Assembly: GCF_013256425.1 (NCBI RefSeq)
Contig: NZ_CP053904.1
Coordinates: 2,604,001 to 2,668,000, forward strand
DNA length: 64,000 bases
Direction of reading: 5' to 3'
Source: Hymenobacter sp. BRD67
GTDB taxonomy: Bacteria > Bacteroidota > Bacteroidia > Cytophagales > Hymenobacteraceae
Part shown: positions 28,198-38,426 of the stretch, piece by piece
Position numbering within the stretch: position 1 is the stretch's first letter
Layout of the letters: each line of letters opens with the position of its first letter
The notes under the pieces: generated by a model
What the model was told of the DNA's origin: nothing
Databases searched by the model: none
What the model saw: only the letters and a program-made list of their open reading frames with translations
Made by a program: the position numbers and the translations under genes

Positions 28198-30189
28198 ATG
28201 AAATCCTACCTGTATCTGCTCTTACTTGCTCTGGCTGGCCCGCTCGCGGCCCAGACCACTCAGCCGGCCGCCACGCCCCAGCCAGGCTCGGCCAACTGGT
28301 ACATTTTCAATCAGCCCATCCCGGAAAATGCAAAGGGCGACAAGCCGGTTACGAAAGAGCCGAAAGCCGACCGGCCGGTACGCGAAGCGCGCCCAACCCA
28401 ACCGTTGGTGCTGGACGAGCCGGCCCGCCGGGTGCCGCCCCGTGCCGCCCGGGCCAGCGAAGCCACTACGCCCGAGCTTTACCAAGGCCCGCTTTACGTG
28501 CCGCTCGACCCAAATACCTACCGGCTGCTCGACCGCTACGCTATTAAGTACGGGCCCGACTCGCTGCAAGACCCGCACACCAGCGTGCGGCCCTACACCC
28601 GCTCGGCGGCGGGGCACCTCGGCGAGCGCCTGCTGAACGACGGGGCCGGCCTCTCGGCCGCCGACCGGTTCAATGCGCAGTACCTGACCCAGGACAACTG
28701 GATGTTTTCGGCCCCTGGTGATAGCCTGAACCATAGCCAGCGGCCTTTTCTGACGTATTTCTACCGCGACCAGACTGACCTCTACCACGTTCAGACCAAA
28801 GACTTTGCCTTGCGCATCAATCCCGTCCTGCTGCTGCAAGCTGGGAAAGATGGCGGCGAAAACAGCCTCAGTGGCCTGCGCTACGTGAACACGCGGGGCG
28901 CGTCCTTTGAAGGCCTGATTGACCAGCGGCTGGGCTTTTACGGCTTTCTGACCGACAACCAGGAGGCCGTACCGGGCTGGGTGCAGGCCCAGATTCGGCG
29001 CGACAACATTGTGCCCCACGAAGGCTACTGGAAGGATTATAAGACGCCGGGTGGCAGTGCCTACGACTTCTTTACGGCCCGTGGCGGCATCACCTACGCG
29101 GCTACCCCGCACATCAGCGTGCAGCTGGCCCACGACCGCAATTTTATCGGTAATGGCTACCGCTCACTCATTCTGAGCGATTACAGCTCGCCCTATTTTT
29201 TCCTGAAGCTCAATACGCGCATCTGGAAATTCAACTACCAGAATATTTTTGCGGAGCTGACGGCCCGCCGCAGCATCAGCGGGGCCGACTCGCTCTACCC
29301 GAAGAAATACCTGGCGCTGCACCACCTCAGCCTCGATGTGACCAATAACTTTAACATCGGCGTATTTGAGTCGGAGGTATCGGGCGGGGCGGGCCGCGGG
29401 CTGGAGCTGCAATACCTGAACCCGGTCATATTTTACCGCGCCATTGAGCAGCAGGTCGGCTCGACCGACAATGCGCTGCTGGGCCTCGACTTCAAGTGGA
29501 ATATCAAGCACCGCGCCCAGCTCTACGGCCAGCTGGTGCTCGACGAGTTTAAGCTAAGCGAAATACGCGCCGGCGACGGCTGGTGGAGCAATAAGCAGGC
29601 CGTGCAGCTCGGCGGCAAGCTGCTCGACCTGGGCGGCATCCGCAACCTCGACCTGCAGGTCGAATTCAACTATATCCGGCCCTACACCTACCAGCACGAG
29701 AGCGTGTACACGGCCTACGAGCAATACCAGCAGCCGCTGGCCCACCCTATGGGTGCCAACCTGGCCGAAATACTGGCCGTGCTCAGCTATCAGCCCCTGC
29801 CCCGCCTCAACCTGGTGGCCAAGGCCTTCTATACCAAGCAAGGCCTTGACTTCACCTACAGCCCGGTGGGCCAGCCCGTGCCGCACAGCGATTACGGCTC
29901 CAACCCTCTACAGCCCTACAACAACCGGCCGGTAGATGCGGCCGGCAAGCTTATCGACTACGGCTACCGGGTGGGCGACGGCAATACCAGCCACCTGCTG
30001 CACACCGACCTCACGGCTACCTACCAGCCGCGCCTCAACCTGTTTATTGATGCCACGCTCATCGTGCGGCACCAATCTATAGTTCAGCCCATTAGCTATC
30101 CCAGCGGCGGCGGTATTGGCAATGGCACCGAGGTATATCCATCGGTGGCACTGCGCTGGAACATCGCCCAGCGCCTGAATGAGTTTTAA
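28198..30189 (+). CDS. Outer-membrane beta-barrel of the Wzi/RemB (capsule assembly/gliding) type
   Basis: 663 residues from the ATG at 28198 (MKSYLYLLLLALAGPLAAQ), giving a signal peptide cut after AAQ. A Pro-rich linker of about 90 residues follows, then a long beta-rich region with HDRNFIGNGYRSLILSDYSSPYFFL, GLELQYLNPVIFYRA and NALLGLDFKWNI, the pattern of Wzi-like barrels and of Bacteroidota RemB-like proteins. A role in surface polysaccharide or adhesion at the outer membrane is inferred. The frame is open upstream to 27652, but that part is antisense to the FemAB-like gene. A TAAATTTG box lies 35 bases upstream. Confidence 0.75.
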   Translation: MKSYLYLLLLALAGPLAAQTTQPAATPQPGSANWYIFNQPIPENAKGDKPVTKEPKADRPVREARPTQPLVLDEPARRVPPRAARASEATTPELYQGPLYVPLDPNTYRLLDRYAIKYGPDSLQDPHTSVRPYTRSAAGHLGERLLNDGAGLSAADRFNAQYLTQDNWMFSAPGDSLNHSQRPFLTYFYRDQTDLYHVQTKDFALRINPVLLLQAGKDGGENSLSGLRYVNTRGASFEGLIDQRLGFYGFLTDNQEAVPGWVQAQIRRDNIVPHEGYWKDYKTPGGSAYDFFTARGGITYAATPHISVQLAHDRNFIGNGYRSLILSDYSSPYFFLKLNTRIWKFNYQNIFAELTARRSISGADSLYPKKYLALHHLSLDVTNNFNIGVFESEVSGGAGRGLELQYLNPVIFYRAIEQQVGSTDNALLGLDFKWNIKHRAQLYGQLVLDEFKLSEIRAGDGWWSNKQAVQLGGKLLDLGGIRNLDLQVEFNYIRPYTYQHESVYTAYEQYQQPLAHPMGANLAEILAVLSYQPLPRLNLVAKAFYTKQGLDFTYSPVGQPVPHSDYGSNPLQPYNNRPVDAAGKLIDYGYRVGDGNTSHLLHTDLTATYQPRLNLFIDATLIVRHQSIVQPISYPSGGGIGNGTEVYPSVALRWNIAQRLNEF

Positions 30190-30221
30190 CTAGTAAATAA
30201 TATATATTATTTACTAGTTAA
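30186..30221. repeat. 36-bp perfect palindrome
   Basis: A fully self-complementary AT-rich sequence overlaps the last codons of the barrel gene. Its core is AATAATATATATTATT, with TTAACTAG at the left end. There is no T-run tail, so it is not a normal terminator. Confidence 0.8.
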
Positions 30222-30250
30222 ACGAGGCAGCTTTTACCTACCATTTTTCT

Positions 30251-32093
30251 GTGAAAACCTACCTCCGCCTGCTGAGCTTCTCGCGGCCCTACGCCGACTT
30301 CGTGCCGCTGTATGCGCTGTATGCCACGCTGGGTATCGTGTTCGGCATTGCCAACTTCACCCTGGTTATTCCGCTGCTCAATGTGCTGTTTGGCACCACG
30401 GCGGCGCACGTGGCCGGGGCCCCGGCGGCCATGCCGGCCTTTGCGCTCTCGCTTACGTTTATCAAGCAGCTATTCGATTTCTTTTTCAGCCGCATGCTGC
30501 TGCTGCACGGCAAGCAGGGCACGCTGGCATTTGTATGCGGCCTGATTATCGTATCGGTATTCCTAAGCAACGTATTTCGCTACCTCGGCGGGCGGCTGCT
30601 GGCGCGGGTGCGGGCGCGGGTGGTGCGCAACGTGCGCGGCGCGCTCTTCGGGCGCATCACGGAGCTGGAGCTGGGCTATTTCTCGAATGAGCGCAAGGGT
30701 GACCTCATCTCGCACCTCACCAATGACGTGCAGGAGGTGGAAATATCGGTGGTAAACACACTCACGGCCGTGTTTAAGGAACCGCTCAACATCGTGGGCA
30801 TTTTTGTGCTGCTGTTTTCGATGTCGGCCCGGCTCACCTTGTTTTCGCTGGTGCTGCTGCCTGTCTCGGGGGCATTATTGCCAGCGTATCGAAGCGCCTG
30901 CGCCGCCACGCCACCATCAGCCAGACCACCCTGGGCGCCATGCTCTCGGTGATTGAGGAAACCCTGGGCGGCATGCGCGTGGTAAAAGCCTTCAATGCCC
31001 GGGCGTATGTATTCGGCAAGTTTCAGTTTCAGAACGACTTGTATGCCCGCACCACGCAGGCCATCGACAACACGCGCGACCTGGCTTCGCCGTTCTCCGA
31101 GTTTGCGGGCGTAACGGTGGTGGCGGGCCTGCTTTACTACGGCGGCTCGCTGGTGCTGAGCGGCCAGGCCGAGCTGTCAGCAGCATCGTTTATTACCTAT
31201 ATTATATTATTTTCCCAGATTCTGACGCCGGCCAAGTCGTTGTCGGGGCATTCAGCAACATTCAGCGGGGGCTGGTGGCGGGCGGGCGGGTGCTGAGCAT
31301 TATTGATACTGAGCCCAGCATCCGCGACCGGCCCAATGCCATCGCACTGCCGCCCTTTCACGAGCAGGTGGAGCTGCGCAACGTGAGCTTTCACTACGGC
31401 GACGTGCCGGTGCTCTACGACCTCAACCTGACCGTGAAAAAAGGCCAGACCATTGCCCTCGTTGGCCCCAGCGGCGGCGGCAAAAGCACGCTGGCCGACC
31501 TGCTGCCGCGCTTTTACGACCCCAGCGCCGGGCAGGTGCTCATCGATGGCCACGACGTGCGCGACTGCACGCTGTACTCGGTGCGCGCCCAGATGGGCAT
31601 TGTGACGCAGGAAAGCATTCTATTTAACGACACCATTTATAACAACATCAAGTTCAACACCGAAGCCTCTGAGGAGGAGATAATTGCAGCTGCCAAAACG
31701 GCCAATGCCCACGACTTTATTATGGCTTCGCCCGATGGCTACCAGACTACCATCGGGGACCGGGGCGGGCGGCTTTCGGGTGGGCAGCGGCAGCGCCTGA
31801 GCATTGCGCGGGCCATTCTGCGCAACCCGCCCATTCTTATTCTCGATGAAGCCACGTCGGCCCTCGATACCGAAAGCGAAAAGCTGGTGCAGGAAGCCCT
31901 CACGCGCCTCATGGCCTCGCGCACCTCGCTCGTGATTGCCCATCGCCTCAGCACCGTGCGCCACGCCGACGAGATTATCGTGCTCCAGCACGGCCGCATT
32001 GTGGAGCGGGGCACCCACGACGACCTGCTGCTGCGCGAAGGCGGCCTTTACCAGCGCCTCAGTCAGCTGCAAACCAACGCGGCGCTCGTATAA
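30251..32093 (+). CDS. ABC exporter, fused membrane and ATPase domains (MsbA-like), two frame breaks
   Basis: About 614 residues after repair. The N-terminal membrane domain has several helices. Coupling-region motifs include ELELGYFSNERKGDLISHLTNDV and IEETLGGMRVVKAFNA. The ATPase has Walker A GPSGGGKST, Q-loop VTQESILFN, signature LSGGQRQRLSIARA, Walker B ILILDEATSALD and H-loop IAHRLSTVRHAD. Frame breaks are at G5 30868-30872 (repair gives VSGGIIASVSKRL) and G4 31245-31248 (repair gives SGAFSNIQRGLVAGG). The start at 30251 is a GTG. MsbA-like exporters flip lipid A or export other lipids and drugs; the substrate is not resolved. Confidence 0.88.
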
Positions 32094-32159
32094 CGGCCCG
32101 CGCCCGGCACCCGATTGGGTCGCTATCTTTCGGCACTCACCTTCTTTCCCTCTTTCGCC

Positions 32160-32534
32160 ATGCTTTTTCTCAAACGCATTGTCACCGTGCTGGCCCTGGT
32201 TTATTTGCTGCTGGCACTCCTGATTCTGTTCTTTCCCTTCGTGCGCACCTCGACGGTCAATATCTTCAGCATCTACAGCCAGACGATGGAGATTAACTTA
32301 CTGCTGGGCTTTGCCTGGGCTAGCGTAGTGGTCGTGACGCTGCTGCTCATTTTTGAGAATATTGATAGTAGCCTGTTGCGCCGGAGCGTGACCCAGCAAG
32401 ACCATAAAATTAATGAGCTGAAAGCGCAGCTCTACGACGTAAAGAAGCCGCTTGCGCCGCCGACTAACGGCCCGGCCGCCCCTTACCCTACGGCCTACGA
32501 CGCACCGCCCACTATCCCACCTACCACCTACTAG
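32160..32534 (+). CDS. Small two-helix membrane protein, unrecognised
   Basis: 124 residues. Two hydrophobic helices (IVTVLALVYLLLALLILFF and NLLLGFAWASVVVVTLLLIF) are followed by a charged coiled-coil-like stretch (RRSVTQQDHKINELKAQL) and a Pro/Ala-rich tail ending PPTIPPTTY. No family recognised. It lies 66 bases after the ABC exporter and 14 bases before gmhA, so it is probably in one transcript with them. Confidence 0.6.
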   Translation: MLFLKRIVTVLALVYLLLALLILFFPFVRTSTVNIFSIYSQTMEINLLLGFAWASVVVVTLLLIFENIDSSLLRRSVTQQDHKINELKAQLYDVKKPLAPPTNGPAAPYPTAYDAPPTIPPTTY

Positions 32535-32548
32535 CTTAGTTTCCCCGC

Positions 32549-33127
32549 TTGCACCTCCCCGACCTCATCCGCGCCGAGCTAACCGAAGCCCGCAGCGTTC
32601 TCGACCGCTTTCTGGCCGATGATGCCAACCTGGCCCGCATCGCCGAGGCCGCCGAGCTAATTGCCACCAGCCTCCGGAATGGCGGTAAAGTACTCACCTG
32701 TGGCAACGGCGGCAGCCTCTGCGATGCTCAGCACTTTGCCGAAGAGCTGACCGGCCGCTACCGCCAGGACCGCCCCGCCCTAGCCGCCATCGCTCTCACC
32801 GAAGCCTCGCACATGAGCTGCGTGGCCAACGATTTTGGGTTCGATTTTGTGTTCAGCCGCTTTGTGCAGGCGCTGGGCCGGCCCGGCGACGTGCTGCTGG
32901 CCATCAGCACCAGCGGCAACTCGCCCAATATTCTCAACGCCGCCGAGGCTGCCCGCGCTGCTGGAATGAGCGTAGTAAGCCTCACCGGCAAAGACGGCGG
33001 GCAGCTCGCTGGCCTGAGCGACGTGGAGATACGCGTGCCGCACTTTGGCTTCGCCGACCGTATTCAGGAAGTGCATATCAAGGCAATCCACATCATGATT
33101 ATGCTGATTGAGAAGCTCGTGGCCTGA
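32549..33127 (+). CDS. gmhA: D-sedoheptulose 7-phosphate isomerase
   Basis: 192 residues, starting at a TTG (32549). The SIS domain shows the features of Gmh[61 protein letters not shown] and [13 protein letters not shown] with metal-binding His and Glu residues. It turns sedoheptulose 7-phosphate into D-glycero-manno-heptose 7-phosphate, the first step towards the heptose finished by HldD (14810). The preceding exporter may handle LPS, but that is inference. Confidence 0.94.
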   Translation: MHLPDLIRAELTEARSVLDRFLADDANLARIAEAAELIATSLRNGGKVLTCGNGGSLCDAQHFAEELTGRYRQDRPALAAIALTEASHMSCVANDFGFDFVFSRFVQALGRPGDVLLAISTSGNSPNILNAAEAARAAGMSVVSLTGKDGGQLAGLSDVEIRVPHFGFADRIQEVHIKAIHIMIMLIEKLVA

Positions 33128-33214
33128 CTATAGCCCGAAACTTATAATTCATCTTGTGTTCACTTTGTCTGGTATCACGTTCTTTTGCAGGCAACAATTG
33201 TTATACTGCAACCT

Positions 33215-34753
33215 ATGCTAACCAAAACCTACGGCTCGGCCGTGCAGGGTGTCAATGCTTATACCATTACCATTGAGGTAGTTGTCACGGCCGGCACGCT
33301 ATTCTACGTAGTGGGCCTGCCCGATAATGCCATTAAGGAGAGTCAGCAGCGCATCGAGTCGGCCCTAAAGCTGCGGGGCTACCGCATGCCCCGCACCAAA
33401 GTAGTGGTGAATATGGCCCCGGCCGATATCCGCAAGGAAGGGGCAGCCTACGACCTGCCCATCGCGCTGGGTATTCTGCACGCCTCGCAGCAGCTGAATA
33501 CCGAAACTCTGGGCCACTATATCATTATGGGCGAGTTGTCGCTTGATGGCGCTCTACGTCCCATCAAGGGCGTGCTGCCGATTGCCATTCAGGCCCGCAA
33601 GGAAGGCTTCAAAGGCATTATCCTGCCCAAAGAAAATGCGCAGGAGGCGGCCATCGTCAATAACCTCGATGTGATTCCGGTTGAGACGATGCAGCAGGCT
33701 ATCGACTTCTTCGAAGGGCGCCAGGTAATTGAGCCCGTGCGGATTGATACCCGCGACATATTTCAGCACAGCGCCAACCAGTACGCCGCCGATTTTGCCG
33801 ATGTGCAGGGCCAGGAAAACATCAAGCGGGCCCTGGAAATCGCGGCGGCCGGCGGCCACAATGTGATTATGATAGGCCCGCCCGGCGCGGGCAAAACGAT
33901 GCTGGCCAAGCGCTTACCTACTATATTACCGCCGCTGAATATGCAGGAAGCACTCGAAACCACCAAGATTCATTCGGTGGCCGGCAAGCTGGGCACGGGT
34001 CAGGGCCTACTGAATCAGCGGCCGTTTCGGGCTCCGCACCACACTATTTCGGACGTGGCGCTGGTGGGCGGCGGCAGCAACCCGCAGCCGGGCGAAATCT
34101 CCCTTTCGCATAACGGCGTGCTGTTTCTTGATGAGCTGCCCGAGTTTAAGCGCACCGTATTGGAGGTGATGCGCCAGCCGCTGGAAGAGCGCCGCGTCAC
34201 GATTTCGCGGGCCAAGGTCAGTATCGACTTTCCGGCCAATTTTATGCTCATTGCCAGCATGAATCCGTGCCCGTGCGGCTATTACAACCACCCCGACAAA
34301 GAATGCGTGTGCGGGCCCGGCGTGGTACAGAAATACCTCAACAAGGTATCGGGCCCGCTGCTCGACCGCATCGACCTGCACGTGGAGGTGACGCCCGTCA
34401 CGTTTGACCAGATGACGGAGACGCGCAAGGCCGAAACCAGCCACGACATTCAGCAGCGCGTAGAGCAGGCGCGGGCCGTACAAACCAAGCGCTTCGCCGA
34501 ACAAGCTGATATTCATTCCAATGCCATGATGCCTTCGCAGATGGTAAAGGACATTTGCCAGATAAGCCAGGCCGGACGTACCCTACTCAAGACGGCGATG
34601 GAGCGCCTCGGCCTAAGTGCCCGTGCCTACGACCGCATCCTGAAAGTAGCCCGCACTATCGCCGATTTGGCTGGCACTGAGGAGATTCAGATTCAGCACC
34701 TGGCCGAGGCTATTCAATACCGGAGCCTGGACCGGGAAGGCTGGGCCGGGTAG
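33215..34753 (+). CDS. YifB-family Mg-chelatase-like AAA+ ATPase (ComM-like)
   Basis: 512 residues from the ATG at 33215 (MLTKTYGSAVQG). The N-terminal ChlI-type domain (VVGLPDNAIKESQQRIESAL) is followed by Walker A IGPPGAGKTML, FRAPHHTISDVALVGGG, Walker B GVLFLDELPEF, MNPCPCGYYNHPDKECVC and the Mg_chelatase_C region (LLKTAMERLGLSARAYDRILKVARTIADL). Homologues such as ComM are helicases that promote branch migration during natural transformation. It is a complete gene. Confidence 0.93.
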   Translation: MLTKTYGSAVQGVNAYTITIEVVVTAGTLFYVVGLPDNAIKESQQRIESALKLRGYRMPRTKVVVNMAPADIRKEGAAYDLPIALGILHASQQLNTETLGHYIIMGELSLDGALRPIKGVLPIAIQARKEGFKGIILPKENAQEAAIVNNLDVIPVETMQQAIDFFEGRQVIEPVRIDTRDIFQHSANQYAADFADVQGQENIKRALEIAAAGGHNVIMIGPPGAGKTMLAKRLPTILPPLNMQEALETTKIHSVAGKLGTGQGLLNQRPFRAPHHTISDVALVGGGSNPQPGEISLSHNGVLFLDELPEFKRTVLEVMRQPLEERRVTISRAKVSIDFPANFMLIASMNPCPCGYYNHPDKECVCGPGVVQKYLNKVSGPLLDRIDLHVEVTPVTFDQMTETRKAETSHDIQQRVEQARAVQTKRFAEQADIHSNAMMPSQMVKDICQISQAGRTLLKTAMERLGLSARAYDRILKVARTIADLAGTEEIQIQHLAEAIQYRSLDREGWAG

Positions 34754-34851
34754 CGGGTATGATGGCTATCGGCGTACTTTGTAGCATGGCTCAGCTTTTG
34801 CACCCTGATTGCAGACGAATATTCCCGGATTGATTAGGCATCTATTATATA

Positions 34852-35898
34852 TAGGAGTTACGCAGTTAGTTGCGCGAATTAAATTTGGACATGAACAAGC
34901 CGAAGGTTGCAGCCGAGGAATACATTCAGTTTTTGGTTGCCAGCCCGGCAGCGGTGAGCGGTACGGAAGCCGCCCGCGTCCATGCCGGGCCGCTGGTAGC
35001 CCATGACGCCTACACGCGCCTGCTGCACCGGCTCGAACCCGACGCGGCCGCCTTGTGGCAGGAAGCACAGGGCCTGGTTACCCCGGCCACGGGCGTGTTG
35101 GTGCTCGACGACACGACACTCGACAAGCCCTATGCCCACCATATGGGCTTGGTTACGCGCCACTGGTCGGGCAAGCATCACGCCGTCGTGCAGGGCATTA
35201 ACCTGCTCACCCTCTTGTGGAGCGACGGGCAGGCGTTGGTGCCAGTGGACTACCGCCTCTACGACAAAGCGACGGACGAGCTGACCAAAAATGACCATTT
35301 CCAGCTCCTGCTGCACGCGGCCCGACAGCGGGGCATTGCGCCACGCTGCGTACTCTTTGACAGTTGGTACGCGAGTCTGGCCAACCTCAAGCAAGTGCGG
35401 GCCCTGGGCTGGTCTTGGCTGACGCGCCTCAAGCGCAACCGGCGCGTCAATCCCGACGGGCAAGGCTTGCGCCCGCTCCACGACTGTGCCCTGGCCGCAG
35501 GCGGGCAGCGCGTTTGGCTCCAGGGCTACGGCTTTGTGCGCGTCTTCCGGTTCGCGGCCCCAGACGGCGGCACGGAAGACGCGGAGTACTGGGCCAGCAG
35601 CGACCCGGACCTGCCCGAGGAGCAACGGGCGCCGCTGGCGGCCTTGGCTTGGGGCATTGAGCACTACCACCGAGGCCTGAAGCAGTGCTGTGGCGTAGAG
35701 AAAGCGCAGGTGCGTGCTGCCCGCGCCCAGCGCAATCACATCGGGTGCGCGCTGCGGGCCTTTTTGCGTTTGGAAGCCCAGCGCTTGCGCACCGGCCGAA
35801 GCTGGTACGAAGCCAAAAAGCAACTCCTGCGCGAGGCTATCCGAACCTACTTGGCGAACCCTGTTTACATTTTGCAGCAGGCAACTGCGTAAGTCCTA
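34852..35898. mobile_element. IS701-like insertion sequence
   Basis: About 1047 bp, bounded by imperfect inverted repeats TAGGAGTTACGCAGTT (34852-34867) and its complement ending at 35898. An ATATA on both sides (34847-34851 and 35899-35903) looks like the target duplication, though the AT-rich flanks leave its exact length open. It contains one intact transposase gene, and the insertion lies 88 bases upstream of pyrD. Confidence 0.82.
34891..35892 (+). CDS. IS701-like DDE transposase
   Basis: 333 residues from the ATG at 34891 (MNKPKVAAEEYIQ); a TTG at 34870 could add seven residues. Catalytic-domain features: VLVLDDTTLDKPYAHHMGLV with the first Asp, CVLFDSWYASLANL with the second, and the Glu-containing WGIEHYHRGLKQCCGVEKAQVR block. 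Related elements are classed as IS701/IS4-type. It is full length with no frame break, so it may be active. Confidence 0.85.
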   Translation: MNKPKVAAEEYIQFLVASPAAVSGTEAARVHAGPLVAHDAYTRLLHRLEPDAAALWQEAQGLVTPATGVLVLDDTTLDKPYAHHMGLVTRHWSGKHHAVVQGINLLTLLWSDGQALVPVDYRLYDKATDELTKNDHFQLLLHAARQRGIAPRCVLFDSWYASLANLKQVRALGWSWLTRLKRNRRVNPDGQGLRPLHDCALAAGGQRVWLQGYGFVRVFRFAAPDGGTEDAEYWASSDPDLPEEQRAPLAALAWGIEHYHRGLKQCCGVEKAQVRAARAQRNHIGCALRAFLRLEAQRLRTGRSWYEAKKQLLREAIRTYLANPVYILQQATA

Positions 35899-35985
35899 AT
35901 ATAAATAAACTAATCATATAACCAAATAATCAATTTTTATTTCCAGTTGACCTGCCTGCCGACCTCGACCAGCAGTTTGGCCCCG

Positions 35986-37029
35986 ATGCCCGTGTATAAA
36001 TCCCTTGTTAAGCCGCTGCTTTTTAAGCTCGATGCCGAGCAGGCGCATCATCTGGTTTTTGATAACCTGAAGCGGGTGGCCCGCCTGCCCGGCACGGCCG
36101 CCTTGCTACGGGGCCTCTACCACTACCACCACCCTTCTCTGGAGCGCGAGGTGTTCGGCCTCAAATTTCCAAACCCAGTGGGCCTGGCGGCGGGCTTTGA
36201 TAAGAATGCGCTGCTGACCGATGAGCTGGCGACGCTGGGCTTTGGCTTTGTAGAGATTGGCACCGTGACGCCCCGGCCCCAGCCCGGCAACCCGCGCCCG
36301 CGCCTATTTCGGCTGCCCCAGGACGAAGCACTCATCAACCGCATGGGCTTCAATAACGATGGGGCCGCTGCCGTGGCGGCGCGCTTGCGGCAGCGCACCA
36401 ACCCTCAGCTTATCATCGGCGGCAACATCGGCAAGAATAAAGACACACCCAATGAGCGGGCGGGCGACGACTACGCAGCCGCGTTTGAGATGCTGGCTGA
36501 GGTGGTCGATTACTTTGTGGTCAACGTGAGCTCGCCAAATACGCCGGGCCTGCGCGAGCTGCAGGATAAAAAGCCGCTTATCCGCCTGTTGCAGCAGGTG
36601 CAGGAGCAAAACATGCGCCGGGCCGTACCGCGCCCGCTGCTGCTCAAAATCGCACCCGACCTCACCGATGCGCAGCTCGACGACATCCTGGAAATCGCGC
36701 GCGAAACCATGCTGAGTGGCCTGGTAGCAACGAATACCACCATTTCCCGCACCGGTCTGGCTACCCCGGCCACGCAGGTGGAGACTCTTGGGGCAGGTGG
36801 CCTCAGCGGCCGGCCCCTGCGCCAACGGGCTACCGAAGTTATTGCCTACCTGCACCGCCGCAGCCAAGGCGCATTGCCCATTATCGGCGCGGGCGGCATT
36901 CACTCGGCTGCCGATGCGCTCGAAAAGCTGGCTGCCGGCGCCACGCTGGTGCAGCTCTATACCGGCTTTATTTACGAAGGCCCCGCCCTGGTAAGCCGTA
37001 TCAACCAACAGCTGGCGCGGCCTGCATAA
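35986..37029 (+). CDS. pyrD: Dihydroorotate dehydrogenase (quinone), class 2
   Basis: 347 residues from the ATG at 35986 (MPVYKSLVKPLLFKLD). The N-terminal helices typical of membrane-associated class 2 enzymes are present. FMN and substrate motifs: NPVGLAAGFDKNALL, EIGTVTPRPQPGNPRPRLFRL, INRMGFNNDG, catalytic Ser in VNVSSPNTPGLREL, and IGAGGIHSAADALEK. It oxidises dihydroorotate with a quinone in pyrimidine synthesis. The adjacent upstream IS701-like element must have cut it off from any earlier upstream gene. Confidence 0.95.
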   Translation: MPVYKSLVKPLLFKLDAEQAHHLVFDNLKRVARLPGTAALLRGLYHYHHPSLEREVFGLKFPNPVGLAAGFDKNALLTDELATLGFGFVEIGTVTPRPQPGNPRPRLFRLPQDEALINRMGFNNDGAAAVAARLRQRTNPQLIIGGNIGKNKDTPNERAGDDYAAAFEMLAEVVDYFVVNVSSPNTPGLRELQDKKPLIRLLQQVQEQNMRRAVPRPLLLKIAPDLTDAQLDDILEIARETMLSGLVATNTTISRTGLATPATQVETLGAGGLSGRPLRQRATEVIAYLHRRSQGALPIIGAGGIHSAADALEKLAAGATLVQLYTGFIYEGPALVSRINQQLARPA

Positions 37030-37268
37030 TATGTTTATAAATCAATGTATTACGCAGGCCGAGCCAGCTGCCGCCGGTGCTGGCTCCATCCGGACCCGCT
37101 ACTACTTCGGCGGGGCGCTGGCCGTGAACAAAATCGGGGCTTGTAACGCCGGCTTACCCATTAGAGTGGCGGCACCAACACGAGGGAGCCCGCGAAAATT
37201 CCAGGCCAAGGCTCAGGGGCAGCTGGGGCCAAACTAAGCACTATTTTCGGTGCCCAGGGCGCCCCGGC

Positions 37269-38426
37269 TTAGAGCTTCACGCCTAGTTTCAGCTCAATGA
37301 CATCGGCCGTAGCGCGGTGCGCTTTAAGGTCGACATCAACAAACAACAAATTAGTTAGCTGATACTTAAGCCCGATACGCTCGTAGTAGAAGGGGTTTGA
37401 TTTGTAGGGATTGTACACGTAAAAGCCCAGGTGCGTCACCATTGCTAACCGCCCGAACAACAATTCGTGGCCCACGAAAGCGCTGGCTTTTTTGACGTCG
37501 GGCAGGTGGTCCTGGCTGCGGGCAGTATCGCGCAGCACGGCCGCCAGCGACCGGTCGTCGAAGCCTTCTATACCTAGCAGCAAATTGCTTTTACGGTTTA
37601 CGCGCCGGCCCACGGCCAGCGTTACCGAGCTTACAGGGTAGTGCCTGGGGTCGCCCCCCGTGCGCTGCTTATAGCCCAGGCTGGCGCTGATATTAAAAAA
37701 AGTGCGCCCGATATCGGTGGGGTCGGGTGCCATGGTGGTGGGCGTAGGCACGGGGCGCTGCTGGTAGTAATTGAGGCCCAGCAGCAGCGTGGGCAGGTTG
37801 ATGCCAAAGTTGGGCTTGGCCGAGCCCCCATTGGAGTAATGATTGAGTCCCAGGCCCATAAGCAACCCCAGGTGCTGGCTTAGGGCTACATCGTACTCCA
37901 GCCGCATTTGCAGCGTGGCGTTGAGGGCCGAGCTGACGAAGGTATTCTTGCGGTTGGTATAGAGGTCGTAGTGCTGCGGAAAATACGCCAGCCCGGTACC
38001 CAGCCGAAAGCTCAGGTCGTGGCGAGCCGTGCGCCTGATAGCCTTGCTCAGGTAAACCGAGGCCGCGTAACTCTGCCCCAGTATCGGGTTATGGTAGTCG
38101 TAGTACACCAGCGCCAGCCCCACTTTGGGGTACTTGTACCAGCTATGCCAGGGCGCGGCCCCGGTAGTCTGGCGCTGCACGTTCAGCTCAAAGCCGGTTG
38201 GGTGGGAGGCCACCAGGTGGCTAACGGGCCGCGTATGGTTGATAATTATAGCCCCCTGCGCGTAGGCCCCCAAAATAAATTTCTCGGGCAAAGCCTGCTT
38301 TACCGAATCAGCTACCGGAAGCTTCTGCGCCAGGCCAGGCAGGGCCGATGTAAGGCTGCTGAACAGCAATACCCCACTAACTACATAATACTTAACGAGC
38401 TGCAAAGCCCGACGAAACCAGCGCAT
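37269..38426 (-). CDS. PagL-like outer-membrane lipid A deacylase (acyloxyacyl hydrolase family)
   Basis: 385 residues with a signal peptide (YYVVSGVLLFSSLTSALPGLAQ). A beta-rich barrel follows, with the family's catalytic block LGLNHYSNGGSAKPNFGINL (His and Ser of the HxSN motif). In PagL this serine hydrolase removes the 3-O acyl chain of lipid A at the outer membrane. The family match rests mainly on the block and the barrel context; specificity is inferred. The 239 bases between pyrD and its stop hold no gene I can support. Confidence 0.72.
   Translation of the reverse strand: MRWFRRALQLVKYYVVSGVLLFSSLTSALPGLAQKLPVADSVKQALPEKFILGAYAQGAIIINHTRPVSHLVASHPTGFELNVQRQTTGAAPWHSWYKYPKVGLALVYYDYHNPILGQSYAASVYLSKAIRRTARHDLSFRLGTGLAYFPQHYDLYTNRKNTFVSSALNATLQMRLEYDVALSQHLGLLMGLGLNHYSNGGSAKPNFGINLPTLLLGLNYYQQRPVPTPTTMAPDPTDIGRTFFNISASLGYKQRTGGDPRHYPVSSVTLAVGRRVNRKSNLLLGIEGFDDRSLAAVLRDTARSQDHLPDVKKASAFVGHELLFGRLAMVTHLGFYVYNPYKSNPFYYERIGLKYQLTNLLFVDVDLKAHRATADVIELKLGVKL

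Noticed and set aside
37031..37237. Possible 68-codon gene between pyrD and the PagL-like gene
   Set aside because: Its composition looks random and it has no hydrophobic segment or family feature; nothing else in the 239-base gap is recognised.
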